A stretch of DNA of 64,000 nt from Ureibacillus sp. FSL W7-1570 (GCF_038593265.1 NZ_CP151979.1:682001-746000); one strand, 5' to 3'; positions 1 through 7,940 are shown, counted from the stretch's first letter. The notes: generated by a model from the letters alone, not told the origin. Numbers and translations are program-made.

Positions 1-1
1 T

Positions 2-1297
2 TTTGTGACAGGAATTTTTTCAATCATTGGTGCGATCGGAATTTTGCTTTGGCTTGATTGGAAAATGACCCTTCTAATGCTTATTTCTGTACCTCTTGCA
101 ATTGTGGTCATGCTGCCCCTAGGTTCAAAAATGCACAAAATCGCAAAAGAAAACCAAGATCAACTAGCGAAATTTAGTGGACAACTTGGCAGAATTTTAT
201 CCAATATTCGATTAATCAAATCAACACAAGCTGAAGAGAAAGAAACAAAGGAAGGCGCGCAAAATATTGAAGGCCTATATGGCTATGGCGTTAAAGAGGC
301 TAGAATAATGGCCATTTTATCGCCAATTATGACGCTTATTATGATGGTGGTGCTTATTTTAATTTTCGGGTATGGTGGAGCACAAATTGCATCAGGCAAT
401 ATTTCAGCTGGAGAGCTGGTTGCGATCATGATTTATTTAGTGCAAATCATCATCCCGTTTACACAAATGGCTACGTTTTTCACAGCACTTCAAAAGGCGC
501 TTGGTGCCACTGAACGCATTCAGCAAATTTTAAAGGAACCTATTGAAATAAAAGAAGGGATAGACTTACCAGAAACGCTTCAAGACTTAGTGTTTGAAAA
601 CGTGACGTTCCGCTATACTGATAAAGATGTATTAAAAAATATGAGCTTTACAATACCTGCTGGAAAGACAACCGCCTTTGTCAGCCAAAGCGGCGGTGGA
701 AAAACAACGATATTTTCATTGATTGAACGATTTTACGAGGCATCGGAAGGGACCATTCGATATGGTCGCACGGACATTACGCAATTTGATTTGTATAAAT
801 GGCGAAATTTGATTGGCTACGTATCTCAAGAAGCCCCACTTTTGAATGGAACCATTCGGGATAATTTAAAGTATGGTAATCCAAATGCAACAGAAGAAAA
901 AATGAAAGAAGCGTTAAAAGCAGCTTTTGCTTGGGATTTTGTCGATAAATTGCCAGAAAAGCTGGATACATCCGTTGGAGAAAACGGTATTAAGTTATCG
1001 GGAGGGCAAAAGCAACGAATCGCCATAGCCCGTGCGATCTTACGAAACCCTCAGCTCCTTTTACTGGACGAGGCAACTTCCAACCTTGACAATGAATCCG
1101 AGCGGGAAGTACAACTTGCCTTATCGAACTTAATGAAGGGGAGAACAACGATAGTTATCGCTCATCGACTATCCACTATTACAAATGCTGATCAAATTCT
1201 TGTTTTTGAAGATGGCCATCTTTCAGGAAAGGGCACTCACCATGAATTATTAAAAAATCATTCTTATTACAAACAGCTTTGGGAAAACATTACTTAA
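2..1297 (+). CDS. ABC exporter, fused permease/ATPase, 5'-truncated by window edge
   Basis: This is the C-terminal 430 or so residues of a half-size ABC exporter of the BmrA/LmrA multidrug type. The reading frame is open to the window edge, so the first membrane helices are missing. Several hydrophobic helices (about residues 1-165 here) precede the nucleotide-binding domain, which has a Q-loop (YVSQEAP), the signature LSGGQKQR, Walker B (LLLLDEATSNLD) and the H-loop (IAHRLST). The Walker A reads SQSGGGKTT: the first glycine of GxxGxGK[ST] is replaced by serine. The substrate is not readable from sequence; drugs or lipids are usual for the family. It ends just before a terminator hairpin that has been duplicated by the neighbouring IS. 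Confidence 0.9.
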   Translation, partial: FVTGIFSIIGAIGILLWLDWKMTLLMLISVPLAIVVMLPLGSKMHKIAKENQDQLAKFSGQLGRILSNIRLIKSTQAEEKETKEGAQNIEGLYGYGVKEARIMAILSPIMTLIMMVVLILIFGYGGAQIASGNISAGELVAIMIYLVQIIIPFTQMATFFTALQKALGATERIQQILKEPIEIKEGIDLPETLQDLVFENVTFRYTDKDVLKNMSFTIPAGKTTAFVSQSGGGKTTIFSLIERFYEASEGTIRYGRTDITQFDLYKWRNLIGYVSQEAPLLNGTIRDNLKYGNPNATEEKMKEALKAAFAWDFVDKLPEKLDTSVGENGIKLSGGQKQRIAIARAILRNPQLLLLDEATSNLDNESEREVQLALSNLMKGRTTIVIAHRLSTITNADQILVFEDGHLSGKGTHHELLKNHSYYKQLWENIT

Positions 1298-1322
1298 TAA
1301 AGGCCGGGACAAAGAGTTAAAT

Positions 1323-1343
1323 AAGCACCCTATTCGGGTGCTA
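1323..1343 (+). repeat. Left copy of 21-bp IS target duplication (terminator stem-loop)
   Basis: The 21 bp form a hairpin, stem AGCACCC/GGGTGCT with loop TATTC. They are repeated exactly at 2884-2904 on the other side of the IS1182-family element. Only the right copy is still followed by a T-run, so the left copy is the stem of the ABC exporter terminator cut off from its U-tract. Confidence 0.88.
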
Positions 1344-1352
1344 CAGACTGTC

Positions 1353-1403
1353 GACAAACCCCAACTCAAATGCTTCATTTGAGTTGGGGTTTGTCTTTTT
1401 TTT
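1353..1403 (+). terminator. Strong hairpin terminator in the IS left end
   Basis: A perfect 20-bp stem (1353-1372 with 1376-1395) and 3-nt loop are followed by T8. It would stop read-through from the ABC exporter into the IS in the antisense direction to the transposase. Confidence 0.85.
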
Positions 1404-1433
1404 GCTCATCATTTTCTAAGATTCTTCTCTTAT

Positions 1434-2789
1434 TTAGGCTGGACATGGTCTTTTCCATGTCCAGTTTGCCATTTTCTTTAAGTTCATGGCAGCGAAAGTA
1501 AGCATCGCCTGCATGGACAATTTTTCCAGTCCTCGTAGAGTTGTCCATCGCATGCCATGCTTCTCTTTTCCATCGGCAAAGACCCGTTCAATCGTTTCTT
1601 TGCGCTTATCATATATATTTCTATTGATTTCTGTATGTCTTAAGTGGTCGACTTCTTCCACATAGTGCTCCCAAATGTGGCGATGAATAAATTTAGTGTG
1701 ATCTTTACTTTGGGTACACTTTTCTAAGAACGGGCACGTTTTACATATTTCCGGATTAGAAGCGTACTGTCGATAACCTTCTCTTGTCGTGGTTCGGTAT
1801 TCAAGAATTTGGTTGTTTGGGCAGATATAACAATCATAATGTTCATCGTATACATACTCATACTTTTTAAAGAAACCGTCTTTTGTTCTTGGTCTTGTAT
1901 ATGGCATAACGGGACGAATCTCTTTGTCCAACAGACTTTTCGCATTCGCTGGGGTTTTGTATCCGGCATCTACGGCTACTGCAGTTGGTTTGCCTACTTT
2001 TTCGATGACTTGTTCGAGTAATTGACCAAACACCTGACTATCATGAATATTCGCTCCCGTTACCTTGGTAGCTAAGACAAAGCCTTTTGCATCACAGGCG
2101 GTATGAAAAGAATAGGCAAACATCTTTTCCCGTTCATCTTTTACGTAATAGCCACTATCAGGATCGGTTGTACTGACCTTTATTTCCTTGGTTTCTTCAT
2201 TCTCTTTCGGGGGAAAGGGCTTTTTTCCATGGTTTTCACGGTCTTGGTTAATCTCTAACTCTAATTGCGCTTGATAGCTTTTTGTTTCTGCCCGGACAAT
2301 TTTCTTATCGAACTTCTTTTTATTGGCGCTCGCTTTGACATGTGTTGAATCAATAAAGGCAACAGATGCATCCACTAATCCTTTATTCATCGCTTCTTTT
2401 AAAATACGATAAAAAATCTGTTCAAATAAATCAGTACCTTGAAAACGACGAACATAATTCTTGCCGAACGTTGAAAAATGAGGAATTTTCTCTGTGAAAC
2501 CATATCCTAAGAACCATCGATACGCCACGTTGGTTTCAATTTCTTTGATCGTTTGACGCATGGATCGAATACCAAATAAATACTGCACAAAGACCATTTT
2601 AATGAGCACAACAGGATCAATACTAGGCCTTCCGTTATCTAGGCAATAGGTATCTTTGACAAGATCGTAAATAAAATCAAAGTCTATGGCTTGTTCAATC
2701 TTCCTTACCAAATGATCTTCTGGAACCAATTGATCAAGAGCCACCATTTCCAATTGATTTCGATTATTGTCAGTACGCTTCGATAACAT
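1434..2789 (-). CDS. IS1182-family transposase
   Basis: The 451-residue DDE-type transposase is full length for the IS1182 family. The N-terminal part contains the LDNGRPSIDPVVLIK and FGIRSMRQ segments seen in these proteins. A catalytic-type Asp lies in VAFIDSTHVKA, and later come VAVDAGYKTP and the ERVFADGKEKHGMRWT segment carrying the conserved Glu. A cysteine cluster (ICPN, CKTCPFLEKC) lies between about residues 325 and 360. The start is preceded by a G-rich Shine-Dalgarno and a TATAAT-like -10 (about 2824 on the minus strand). Codon use and frame are undamaged, so it is probably functional. Confidence 0.93.
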   Translation of the reverse strand: MLSKRTDNNRNQLEMVALDQLVPEDHLVRKIEQAIDFDFIYDLVKDTYCLDNGRPSIDPVVLIKMVFVQYLFGIRSMRQTIKEIETNVAYRWFLGYGFTEKIPHFSTFGKNYVRRFQGTDLFEQIFYRILKEAMNKGLVDASVAFIDSTHVKASANKKKFDKKIVRAETKSYQAQLELEINQDRENHGKKPFPPKENEETKEIKVSTTDPDSGYYVKDEREKMFAYSFHTACDAKGFVLATKVTGANIHDSQVFGQLLEQVIEKVGKPTAVAVDAGYKTPANAKSLLDKEIRPVMPYTRPRTKDGFFKKYEYVYDEHYDCYICPNNQILEYRTTTREGYRQYASNPEICKTCPFLEKCTQSKDHTKFIHRHIWEHYVEEVDHLRHTEINRNIYDKRKETIERVFADGKEKHGMRWTTLRGLEKLSMQAMLTFAAMNLKKMANWTWKRPCPA

Positions 2790-2832
2790 CCTAAATTTCC
2801 CCCGTTAACCAAGAATTCTATCCCTATTATAC

Positions 2833-2878
2833 AAAAAAAGCCTGTAGATTTGGCCCCTAGTTAGGGACTTTGTCTACA
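2833..2878 (-). terminator. Weaker hairpin terminator in the IS right end
   Basis: On the minus strand the stem TGTAGA/TCTACA with an inner TCCCT/AGGG pairing is followed by GGC and a T-run. It faces transcription entering the IS from the right. Confidence 0.5.
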
Positions 2879-2883
2879 AGCTG

Positions 2884-2904
2884 AAGCACCCTATTCGGGT
2901 GCTA
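2884..2904 (+). repeat. Right copy of 21-bp target duplication, with T-run (original terminator)
   Basis: It is identical to 1323-1343 and followed by T8 (2905-2912), so it is a complete intrinsic terminator. It presumably ended the ABC exporter transcript before the IS inserted. Confidence 0.85.
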
Positions 2905-2932
2905 TTTTTTTTGAAAAAAATGGCACTCTTTC

Positions 2933-2961
2933 TTGATGTAAATAGTAATAATTACGATTAT
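2933..2961 (+). promoter_or_regulatory. Promoter with embedded Zur box upstream of ycgR
   Basis: A possible sigma-A promoter TTGATG-N17-GATTAT spans 2933-2961. Within it, 2943-2957 reads TAGTAATAATTACGA, which differs at one base from the Bacillus Zur consensus TCGTAATnATTACGA and lies across the spacer and -10. The flanking AAA and TTA bases also fit the extended palindrome. Zur binding there would block polymerase in zinc-replete cells. The match is seen directly; regulation by Zur is inferred. Confidence 0.72.
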
Positions 2962-3027
2962 CAACGAATACATTATGGAGAAAATAATTTTTTCTGCGGA
3001 TTTTAGTAAATGAAAGTGGGAGTTCGG

Positions 3028-4017
3028 ATGCAAACGAAATTGAAAAATGTTAACCAGTTTTTATCCCTTTTGCTTATAGGGTTTTTCCTTTTGTTTTTGG
3101 TTCCTATTTTTATTGATTACGAAGGATTTGCTTTACCAAAATCCTTTTATCAATTTAATACCATTTTTCTTAGTATTTTAATAGAAGCAATTCCATTTGT
3201 GTTGATTGGAGTGTTAATAGCGGGATTTATCCAAATGTTTATTACGGAGGATCATATTCGAACGTTCATTCCAAAGAATAAAATATTGGCAATTTGGATG
3301 GGCTGTATTATTGGATCCCTGTTTCCGGCATGCGAATGCGGGATTGTGCCGATTGTCCGGCGTTTAATTGAAAAAGGGGTGCCCCTTTATGCGGGAGTGG
3401 CTTTTTTATTGACGGGACCTTTAATTAATCCCATTGTGATATTATCGACTTATATGGCCTTTGGAAATGATTTGGAAATGGCATTGCTCCGGATGGGAGT
3501 CGGATTTGTGGCCGCTTTACTCATTGCATTCATCGTCAGTATACTCTATCCATCGAATCAACTTAAACGGGTGAATAAAAAGAAGACGATCATTTTGAAG
3601 AAAAGGCGGCCGATTGGGACAAGAATCATGGATATGTTCAAACATTCAATCGATGAATTTTTCGACATGAGCAAGTATTTAATTATTGGTGCGATGGTAG
3701 CGGCATTATTTCGAACGTTCGTGTCAATACAAAGCTTATTTCCATTTGGAGATGGATTGCTTCATTCGACAGTTGTCATGATGGTGCTTGCTTATGTTTT
3801 ATCATTATGTTCGGAAGCGGATGCATTTATTGCGGCATCATTTAAAACGATGGTTCCTTCAACATCCATTTTAGCCTTTCTCGTTTATGGCCCGATGATT
3901 GATTTGAAAAATACTTTTATGTTACTCAGTGTGTTTAAATTCAAATTTGTAGTTGGACTATTTATTCTCATAACTTCCATTGTTTTTACGTTTGTTACTT
4001 TAACGAATTTTCTTTAG
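3028..4017 (+). CDS. ycgR: COG0701/UPF0718 permease, YcgR-like
   Basis: This 329-residue integral membrane protein has about eight hydrophobic segments, a central positively charged linker (about residues 185-205) and the family signature FPACECGIVPIVRR (about residue 105). The family includes ArsP methylarsenite permeases and B. subtilis YcgR, whose substrate is not established as far as I know. I chose ATG 3028 over the in-frame ATG 3010 because a GGGAG Shine-Dalgarno (about 3018-3022) sits just before it. It is followed after 12 bp by ycgQ, and both lie behind a Zur-box promoter. That context points to a role linked to zinc or another metal. Confidence 0.83.
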   Translation: MQTKLKNVNQFLSLLLIGFFLLFLVPIFIDYEGFALPKSFYQFNTIFLSILIEAIPFVLIGVLIAGFIQMFITEDHIRTFIPKNKILAIWMGCIIGSLFPACECGIVPIVRRLIEKGVPLYAGVAFLLTGPLINPIVILSTYMAFGNDLEMALLRMGVGFVAALLIAFIVSILYPSNQLKRVNKKKTIILKKRRPIGTRIMDMFKHSIDEFFDMSKYLIIGAMVAALFRTFVSIQSLFPFGDGLLHSTVVMMVLAYVLSLCSEADAFIAASFKTMVPSTSILAFLVYGPMIDLKNTFMLLSVFKFKFVVGLFILITSIVFTFVTLTNFL

Positions 4018-4029
4018 GAAGGGGATTGA

Positions 4030-4944
4030 ATGGGTATCAACACGCAGCAATCATTGAAAGCAATGATACTAGGGTTGTTCGCACTATTTTTTTTCAAGCT
4101 TCATATGACAGGGGATATTGGGAAATACATTAATCCGAAATACGATTTTATGAGTAAGATTGCAATCGGTTTTTTTTTGATTTTCTTGTTGATTCAAGTG
4201 CCAAGAATTTTTCAAAAGAGGCATGCCCATCACGATTGTACGAATCATTGCTGCCATCATCATCATGAAAAATGGAATGTCGGGAAAATCATAAGTTTTG
4301 CCATCGTTATTTTTCCAATCATGACTGGTTTGACATTTGCTCCTGCAACATTAAATTCTTCGCTTGCTGCCAATAATGGGTCAATCCTTTCACAAATCAG
4401 TTATCAAAAAGAAGAAGCGTCATTGGAAGAATTGCTCAATCAAAATTCGGAGTCATTAACGGAAAAAGAATCGATTGATATTTACTCCAGTGATTATGAG
4501 CCATTAGTAAACGAAAATTATTTAACGGAAGAGGAAATAAAATCAAAACATGAAAAACTCCAAAATGCGGAAATTATTGAAATGGATGAGGATATTTTTA
4601 TTTCCTATTACAGCAGCATTAACGATAATCCATCATCCTTTGAAGGCAGAACGATCAAAATGAAAGGATTTGTATTTAAAGAAGGGGATTTTACGGAAAA
4701 TCAGTTTGTCCTATCGAGATTTTTTATTACCCATTGTGTTGCTGATGCGAGCGTGATCGGATTTTTGGCGGAATTGGACGGGGCCGATCAATTACAACAG
4801 GATTCATGGTTGGAAATCGAAGGAGGATTGGCTGTTGCAAATTATCATGGAATGGAAATCCCCAAAATCAACGTCACAAATTGGAAAATCATTGAGGAAC
4901 CTGAAGAACCGTATATATTCCCGATTCAAACATGGGTAGAATAA
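4030..4944 (+). CDS. ycgQ: TIGR03943/DUF1980 family protein with His-rich loop, YcgQ-like
   Basis: This 304-residue partner of the ycgR permease starts with two hydrophobic segments (about residues 8-25 and 38-55), followed by a strikingly His/Cys-rich stretch, HAHHDCTNHCCHHHHEK (about residues 64-80), and a third hydrophobic segment (about 87-105). The remaining 190 residues look extracytoplasmic and acidic, with a conserved-looking C-terminal part containing RFFITHCVADASVIGFL and a final EPYIFP. B. subtilis ycgR and ycgQ are likewise adjacent. The His/Cys cluster suggests metal binding, and the upstream Zur box makes zinc the best guess; biochemistry is unknown. Confidence 0.82.
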   Translation: MGINTQQSLKAMILGLFALFFFKLHMTGDIGKYINPKYDFMSKIAIGFFLIFLLIQVPRIFQKRHAHHDCTNHCCHHHHEKWNVGKIISFAIVIFPIMTGLTFAPATLNSSLAANNGSILSQISYQKEEASLEELLNQNSESLTEKESIDIYSSDYEPLVNENYLTEEEIKSKHEKLQNAEIIEMDEDIFISYYSSINDNPSSFEGRTIKMKGFVFKEGDFTENQFVLSRFFITHCVADASVIGFLAELDGADQLQQDSWLEIEGGLAVANYHGMEIPKINVTNWKIIEEPEEPYIFPIQTWVE

Positions 4945-5015
4945 ACGATTTCATCCAAAAAAGCTTATTATGTTTCGGGCAGAACCATTACAGGTATCTG
5001 TTTCTTCCATTTTGG

Positions 5016-5071
5016 CCTATTATAACAGTTCACGCATTCGGATGCTTTACACCGCGTGCTGTTATAATAGG
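5016..5071. repeat. Long imperfect inverted repeat (18-bp stem)
   Basis: CCTATTATAACAG then CACGC on the left pairs with GCGTGCTGTTATAATAGG on the right, with a 2-nt bulge and an 18-nt loop. It is followed by TTTTAATTTT, so it may terminate the ycgRQ transcript. The stem is unusually long and AT-rich at its base, and the arms contain TATAAT-like cores. Confidence 0.6.
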
Positions 5072-5131
5072 TTTTAATTTTACAGAGACAATGAAGTCAT
5101 TTGGAAGTAGGCTTCGTAAGTTTAGGGAATA

Positions 5132-5170
5132 TCGAAAAAACGAAAGAGGGGAAAATTTACATTCCCTCTT
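5132..5170 (-). terminator. Terminator of the tyrosine recombinase gene
   Basis: On the minus strand, AAGAGGGAA/TTCCCCTCTT forms a stem followed by TTTCGTTTTTTCG. It lies 15 bp beyond the recombinase stop codon. Confidence 0.65.
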
Positions 5171-5185
5171 ATCAATGGCAGTACG

Positions 5186-6139
5186 TTATTCAAAAAACTT
5201 CGCCACATTTTGATTCCGCATGGCTTCTTGTTTTTGTTTGTTGTTTACATGGGTATAAATTTGCGTGGTACTTAAATTGGTATGGCCCATCAACTCTTGT
5301 ACCGTCACAAGATCGACCCCTTCCCGCACAAGTCTTGTGCCGAACGTATGTCTCAATTTATGGGAAGATAACTTTTTGCTTTGTAAATAATGGAAGTCGG
5401 GTAAACTTTTCAGCCTATTGAATGCCTCTTCTGAAATCATTTGAATTCTTCTTCTTGAAAGTCTTTCTCCCCGTTTTGAAACAAAAAAGGCATTGCGATG
5501 TTCCTGCTTTGGCGTTGGCCGATACATGTGTTCGTACTCCATTAGTAAATGAAACAAGGGGGCAGGCAATGGAATATAGCGAGCTTTGCTCCCTTTTCCC
5601 ATGACATTAATGCCGGGTTCGTTTTCATCCCGAATGAGATCTGATGTGTTTAAATGATAGATTTCAATGACACGTAATCCAGCCAGACTCATAAGCATCA
5701 ATATGCATTTATTACGGATATGGTATTGGTCATGTTTAATGCATTGAAATAGCAAACGAAGCTCTTCATCGTTTAAATAGGTGGGCAATGGATTTTTTTC
5801 AGTTTTTGCTATATCGATTTCAAGAGCCGGGTTAAAGTTCAGCTCCTCCGCTTTCACAAGGGATTTAAAAAACGTTCGCAAAGACATCAATCTCCGGTTG
5901 CGCGTTGTTTTTGCCTTGCCTTTTTGCGTTTTCCTCAAATATTCTTGGATATTTTTCGATCCCACTGTGTCGAGTGGAATCAACTTTTCTTCCTTTTCAA
6001 ACAGGAAAGTTAGAAAAGACTGCACATCAGATAGATAACATTTAATTGTATAAGGCGAATAGCCCAAATCCTCCAGATAGGTTTTAAAAATATCGATTTC
6101 ATTTTCATAATGGTCTAAGACTTGTTGTGATTCCATCAT
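5186..6139 (-). CDS. XerC/XerD-like tyrosine recombinase
   Basis: This 317-residue site-specific recombinase has an N-terminal SAM-like/core-binding domain (about residues 15-100) and a C-terminal catalytic domain. The catalytic set is visible: Arg in LAGLRVIEI (about residue 155), a Lys in MGKGSKARYIP, HKLRH (HxxR, about 263), GHTNL, and the nucleophile in TQIYTHV (about 293). An AAGAGG Shine-Dalgarno precedes the start. It is monocistronic. Length and architecture fit the Xer group, but the sequence alone does not say whether it is chromosomal XerC/XerD or a paralogue of mobile origin; no phage or ICE genes surround it. Two palindromes (5016-5071 and 6257-6286) lie on either side. Confidence 0.85.
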   Translation of the reverse strand: MMESQQVLDHYENEIDIFKTYLEDLGYSPYTIKCYLSDVQSFLTFLFEKEEKLIPLDTVGSKNIQEYLRKTQKGKAKTTRNRRLMSLRTFFKSLVKAEELNFNPALEIDIAKTEKNPLPTYLNDEELRLLFQCIKHDQYHIRNKCILMLMSLAGLRVIEIYHLNTSDLIRDENEPGINVMGKGSKARYIPLPAPLFHLLMEYEHMYRPTPKQEHRNAFFVSKRGERLSRRRIQMISEEAFNRLKSLPDFHYLQSKKLSSHKLRHTFGTRLVREGVDLVTVQELMGHTNLSTTQIYTHVNNKQKQEAMRNQNVAKFFE

Positions 6140-6256
6140 CTAAACCTCTTTTCAGGCCTTGTAGTTTCTGAATCAGCTTTTTCATCAAATAATCTATTGA
6201 GTCCATAAGATAGGGGATTGTTCGTTAAACAAAGGAAATTAAAAAATTAAAAACAT

Positions 6257-6286
6257 AACTGCATATAATATACATTATATGCAGTT
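6257..6286. repeat. Perfect palindrome, 13-bp arms, upstream of recombinase gene
   Basis: AACTGCATATAAT and ATTATATGCAGTT are exact inverted repeats separated by ATAC, 118 bp upstream of the recombinase start codon. Each arm contains a TATAAT-like hexamer. It has no U-tract, so it is not a terminator. It could be an operator or a recombination site; this is open. Confidence 0.7.
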
Positions 6287-6357
6287 AAAAGTAAAATACA
6301 GGAAATAATATAAGGGGAATATGAAGCTCTCTGTAAGCGATTCTCAGATGATTTTGA

Positions 6358-6522
6358 AGGGAACGGTTCGCAAAATCATTTTTCGATGCGTCTCAGGGCG
6401 TCACAGGGAAAGATCCGGTTTATTCCATGTATATAGGTGGACGAGGTGTCATGATCCATTGCCGAAAGGGACAAGCGGGGAAAGTGCCAACAACGTACAT
6501 ATTGGGTTTTTGGCACTATTAA
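6358..6522 (+). pseudogene. Possible remnant of a coding sequence (C-terminal end)
   Basis: This frame is open for 54 codons between stops, has protein-like composition (for example YSMYIGGRGVMIHCRK), but has no start codon with a ribosome site. I read it as a decayed 3' gene end; I do not recognise the family. The rest of 6140-6611 holds a palindrome and AT-rich DNA but no supported gene. Confidence 0.3.
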
Positions 6523-6611
6523 TTTTATTTGTCAAAATTCATAAAGCTATTTTTATCTGGAGAGAAAATTGTTATGATTTGAAAAAGTGCATATAAAGGA
6601 GAGGAAACAAA

Positions 6612-7787
6612 ATCGCCAGAACAGTTATATTCATTTTATCGGTACTTTTTTTAGCAGCGTGCAACATAGATTCGGAAAATGCTTCGGATATTTCATCCCC
6701 GCCAAAAATAGAAACGGAAGAGCCTCTAACTGTACCCGATGCTCCGGTGACATATACCGCAACCATTTCGGCGGTCGGCGATATTTTATTACATAATTCT
6801 GTCTATGAAGATGCATCCATCGGGAATCAACAATACGATTTCACCAAAATGTTCCGTGAGGTGAAGCCTTATTTGGAAAGTGCGGATATCACGGTGGCGA
6901 ACTCGGAAAGTATTATCGGCGGAAAAGAGTTGGGGCTTTCCAGTTATCCTCAATTCAACAGCCCGTTTGAAATCGGCGACGCATTGAAAGATTCGGGTGT
7001 GGATGTGGTGAATATGGCCAACAATCATACACTCGATCGTGGGGAGCGTGCCATACTGAATGCAACCAACTATTGGAACCAGATCGGTATCATCTATGTT
7101 GGGTGTGCCGCAACAGAAGAGGAATCAAAAATTATCAAAACGATAACGAAAAATCATATTACCTTTTCTTTTTTAGGGTATACATACGGGACAAACGGGA
7201 TTTCCGCGCCTCCAGGCAAGGATTATTTAGTCAATTATATAAATTTGGAAAAAATGAAAGAGGATATCCAACGGGCAAAGGAAATTTCTGATGTGGTTGT
7301 CGTGAATGTACATATGGGGAATGAATATGAGCGCCAATTCAATGATTTCCAGGATGAGATTGCCCAACATTTGGCTGATTATGGTGCCGATATCGTTTTT
7401 GCCCACCATCCCCATGTATTGCAGCCGGCGAAATGGTACACAGGGGAAAAAGGGAATCAAACCTTTGTCATTCATTCGTTAGGCAATTTTTTATCTGGAC
7501 AAGATCGGCTTTATACACGTATTGGAGCCATTTTGCAATTGGATGTGAAGAAGACGGTCAATTATGACGAGTTTGGCAAAGAGCGTTCAACGATTGAAGT
7601 CATGAATCCCCAGTTGCTTCCAACTTATGTAAAGTTTCAACGTTGGAGAAATTATGAAATTCTTCCATTATATAGCGTTACCAACGAGGAACTGCAAAAT
7701 GCCCAAGGGATTTATGAAGAAATCAAATCCCATATGATGCAGTACATGCCTGAAATCACATTTATTGAATGGGAGCCGGTACAATAA
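6612..7787 (+). CDS. CapA/PgsA-type metallophosphatase-like lipoprotein with non-canonical start
   Basis: The body matches the CapA/PgsA poly-gamma-glutamate family (calcineurin-like fold): SAVGDILLH, NSESIIGG, NMANNHTLDRGE, NVHMGNEYE, FAHHPHVLQP and SLGNFLSG occur in order. The frame stays open upstream of the GTG at 6747 and encodes a lipoprotein signal, ARTVIFILSVLFLAAC, with a lipobox Cys at about residue 17. Yet no ATG, GTG or TTG exists between the stop at 6594 and that GTG. An AGGAGAGG site (6597-6604) sits 7 nt before ATC at 6612, so initiation at ATC, or a mutated/misread ATG, is likely. No capBC genes are nearby, so a polymer-synthesis role is not implied. Confidence 0.78.
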   Translation: MARTVIFILSVLFLAACNIDSENASDISSPPKIETEEPLTVPDAPVTYTATISAVGDILLHNSVYEDASIGNQQYDFTKMFREVKPYLESADITVANSESIIGGKELGLSSYPQFNSPFEIGDALKDSGVDVVNMANNHTLDRGERAILNATNYWNQIGIIYVGCAATEEESKIIKTITKNHITFSFLGYTYGTNGISAPPGKDYLVNYINLEKMKEDIQRAKEISDVVVVNVHMGNEYERQFNDFQDEIAQHLADYGADIVFAHHPHVLQPAKWYTGEKGNQTFVIHSLGNFLSGQDRLYTRIGAILQLDVKKTVNYDEFGKERSTIEVMNPQLLPTYVKFQRWRNYEILPLYSVTNEELQNAQGIYEEIKSHMMQYMPEITFIEWEPVQ

Positions 7788-7803
7788 TCATCACAAATTT
7801 TTC

Positions 7804-7840
7804 AAGCTGAGTATACAGTGGCTATACTTAGCTTTTTCTT
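7804..7840 (+). terminator. Terminator after capA-like gene
   Basis: AAGCTGAGTATA/TATACTTAGCTT (one G-T pair) with a 7-nt loop is followed by TTTCTTTTT. Confidence 0.8.
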
Positions 7841-7940
7841 TTTGTCATATCCGTTCCGCCTTTGGACATTCTAAAGATAAGGTGTTTGGATTAGTATGGA
7901 GCAATTCATCACATTTATGTAAAAAGAAAGGAGTGAGAAA

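Larger units (their letters stand above)
1344..2883 (-). mobile_element. IS1182-family insertion sequence, about 1540 bp, apparently intact
   Basis: The element is bounded by imperfect terminal inverted repeats: the left end starts CAGACTGTCGACAAA and the right end, read inward, starts CAGCTTGTAGACAAA. It carries one full-length transposase on the minus strand and is flanked by an exact 21-bp direct repeat that is a terminator hairpin. Each end carries a terminator facing incoming transcription: a perfect 20-bp stem followed by T8 on the plus strand (1353-1403) and a weaker hairpin with a T-run on the minus strand (2833-2878). Nothing suggests inactivation. Confidence 0.9.

Noticed and set aside
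5186-6139. Calling the recombinase XerC, XerD or CodV specifically
   Set aside because: Catalytic motifs do not separate these paralogues, and the gene lacks the usual neighbours (topA, trmFO, hslV).
6321-6596. 91-codon frame starting at ATG 6321
   Set aside because: Arg/His/Cys-rich composition unlike a protein; the protein-like frame in this stretch is a different one (6358-6522).
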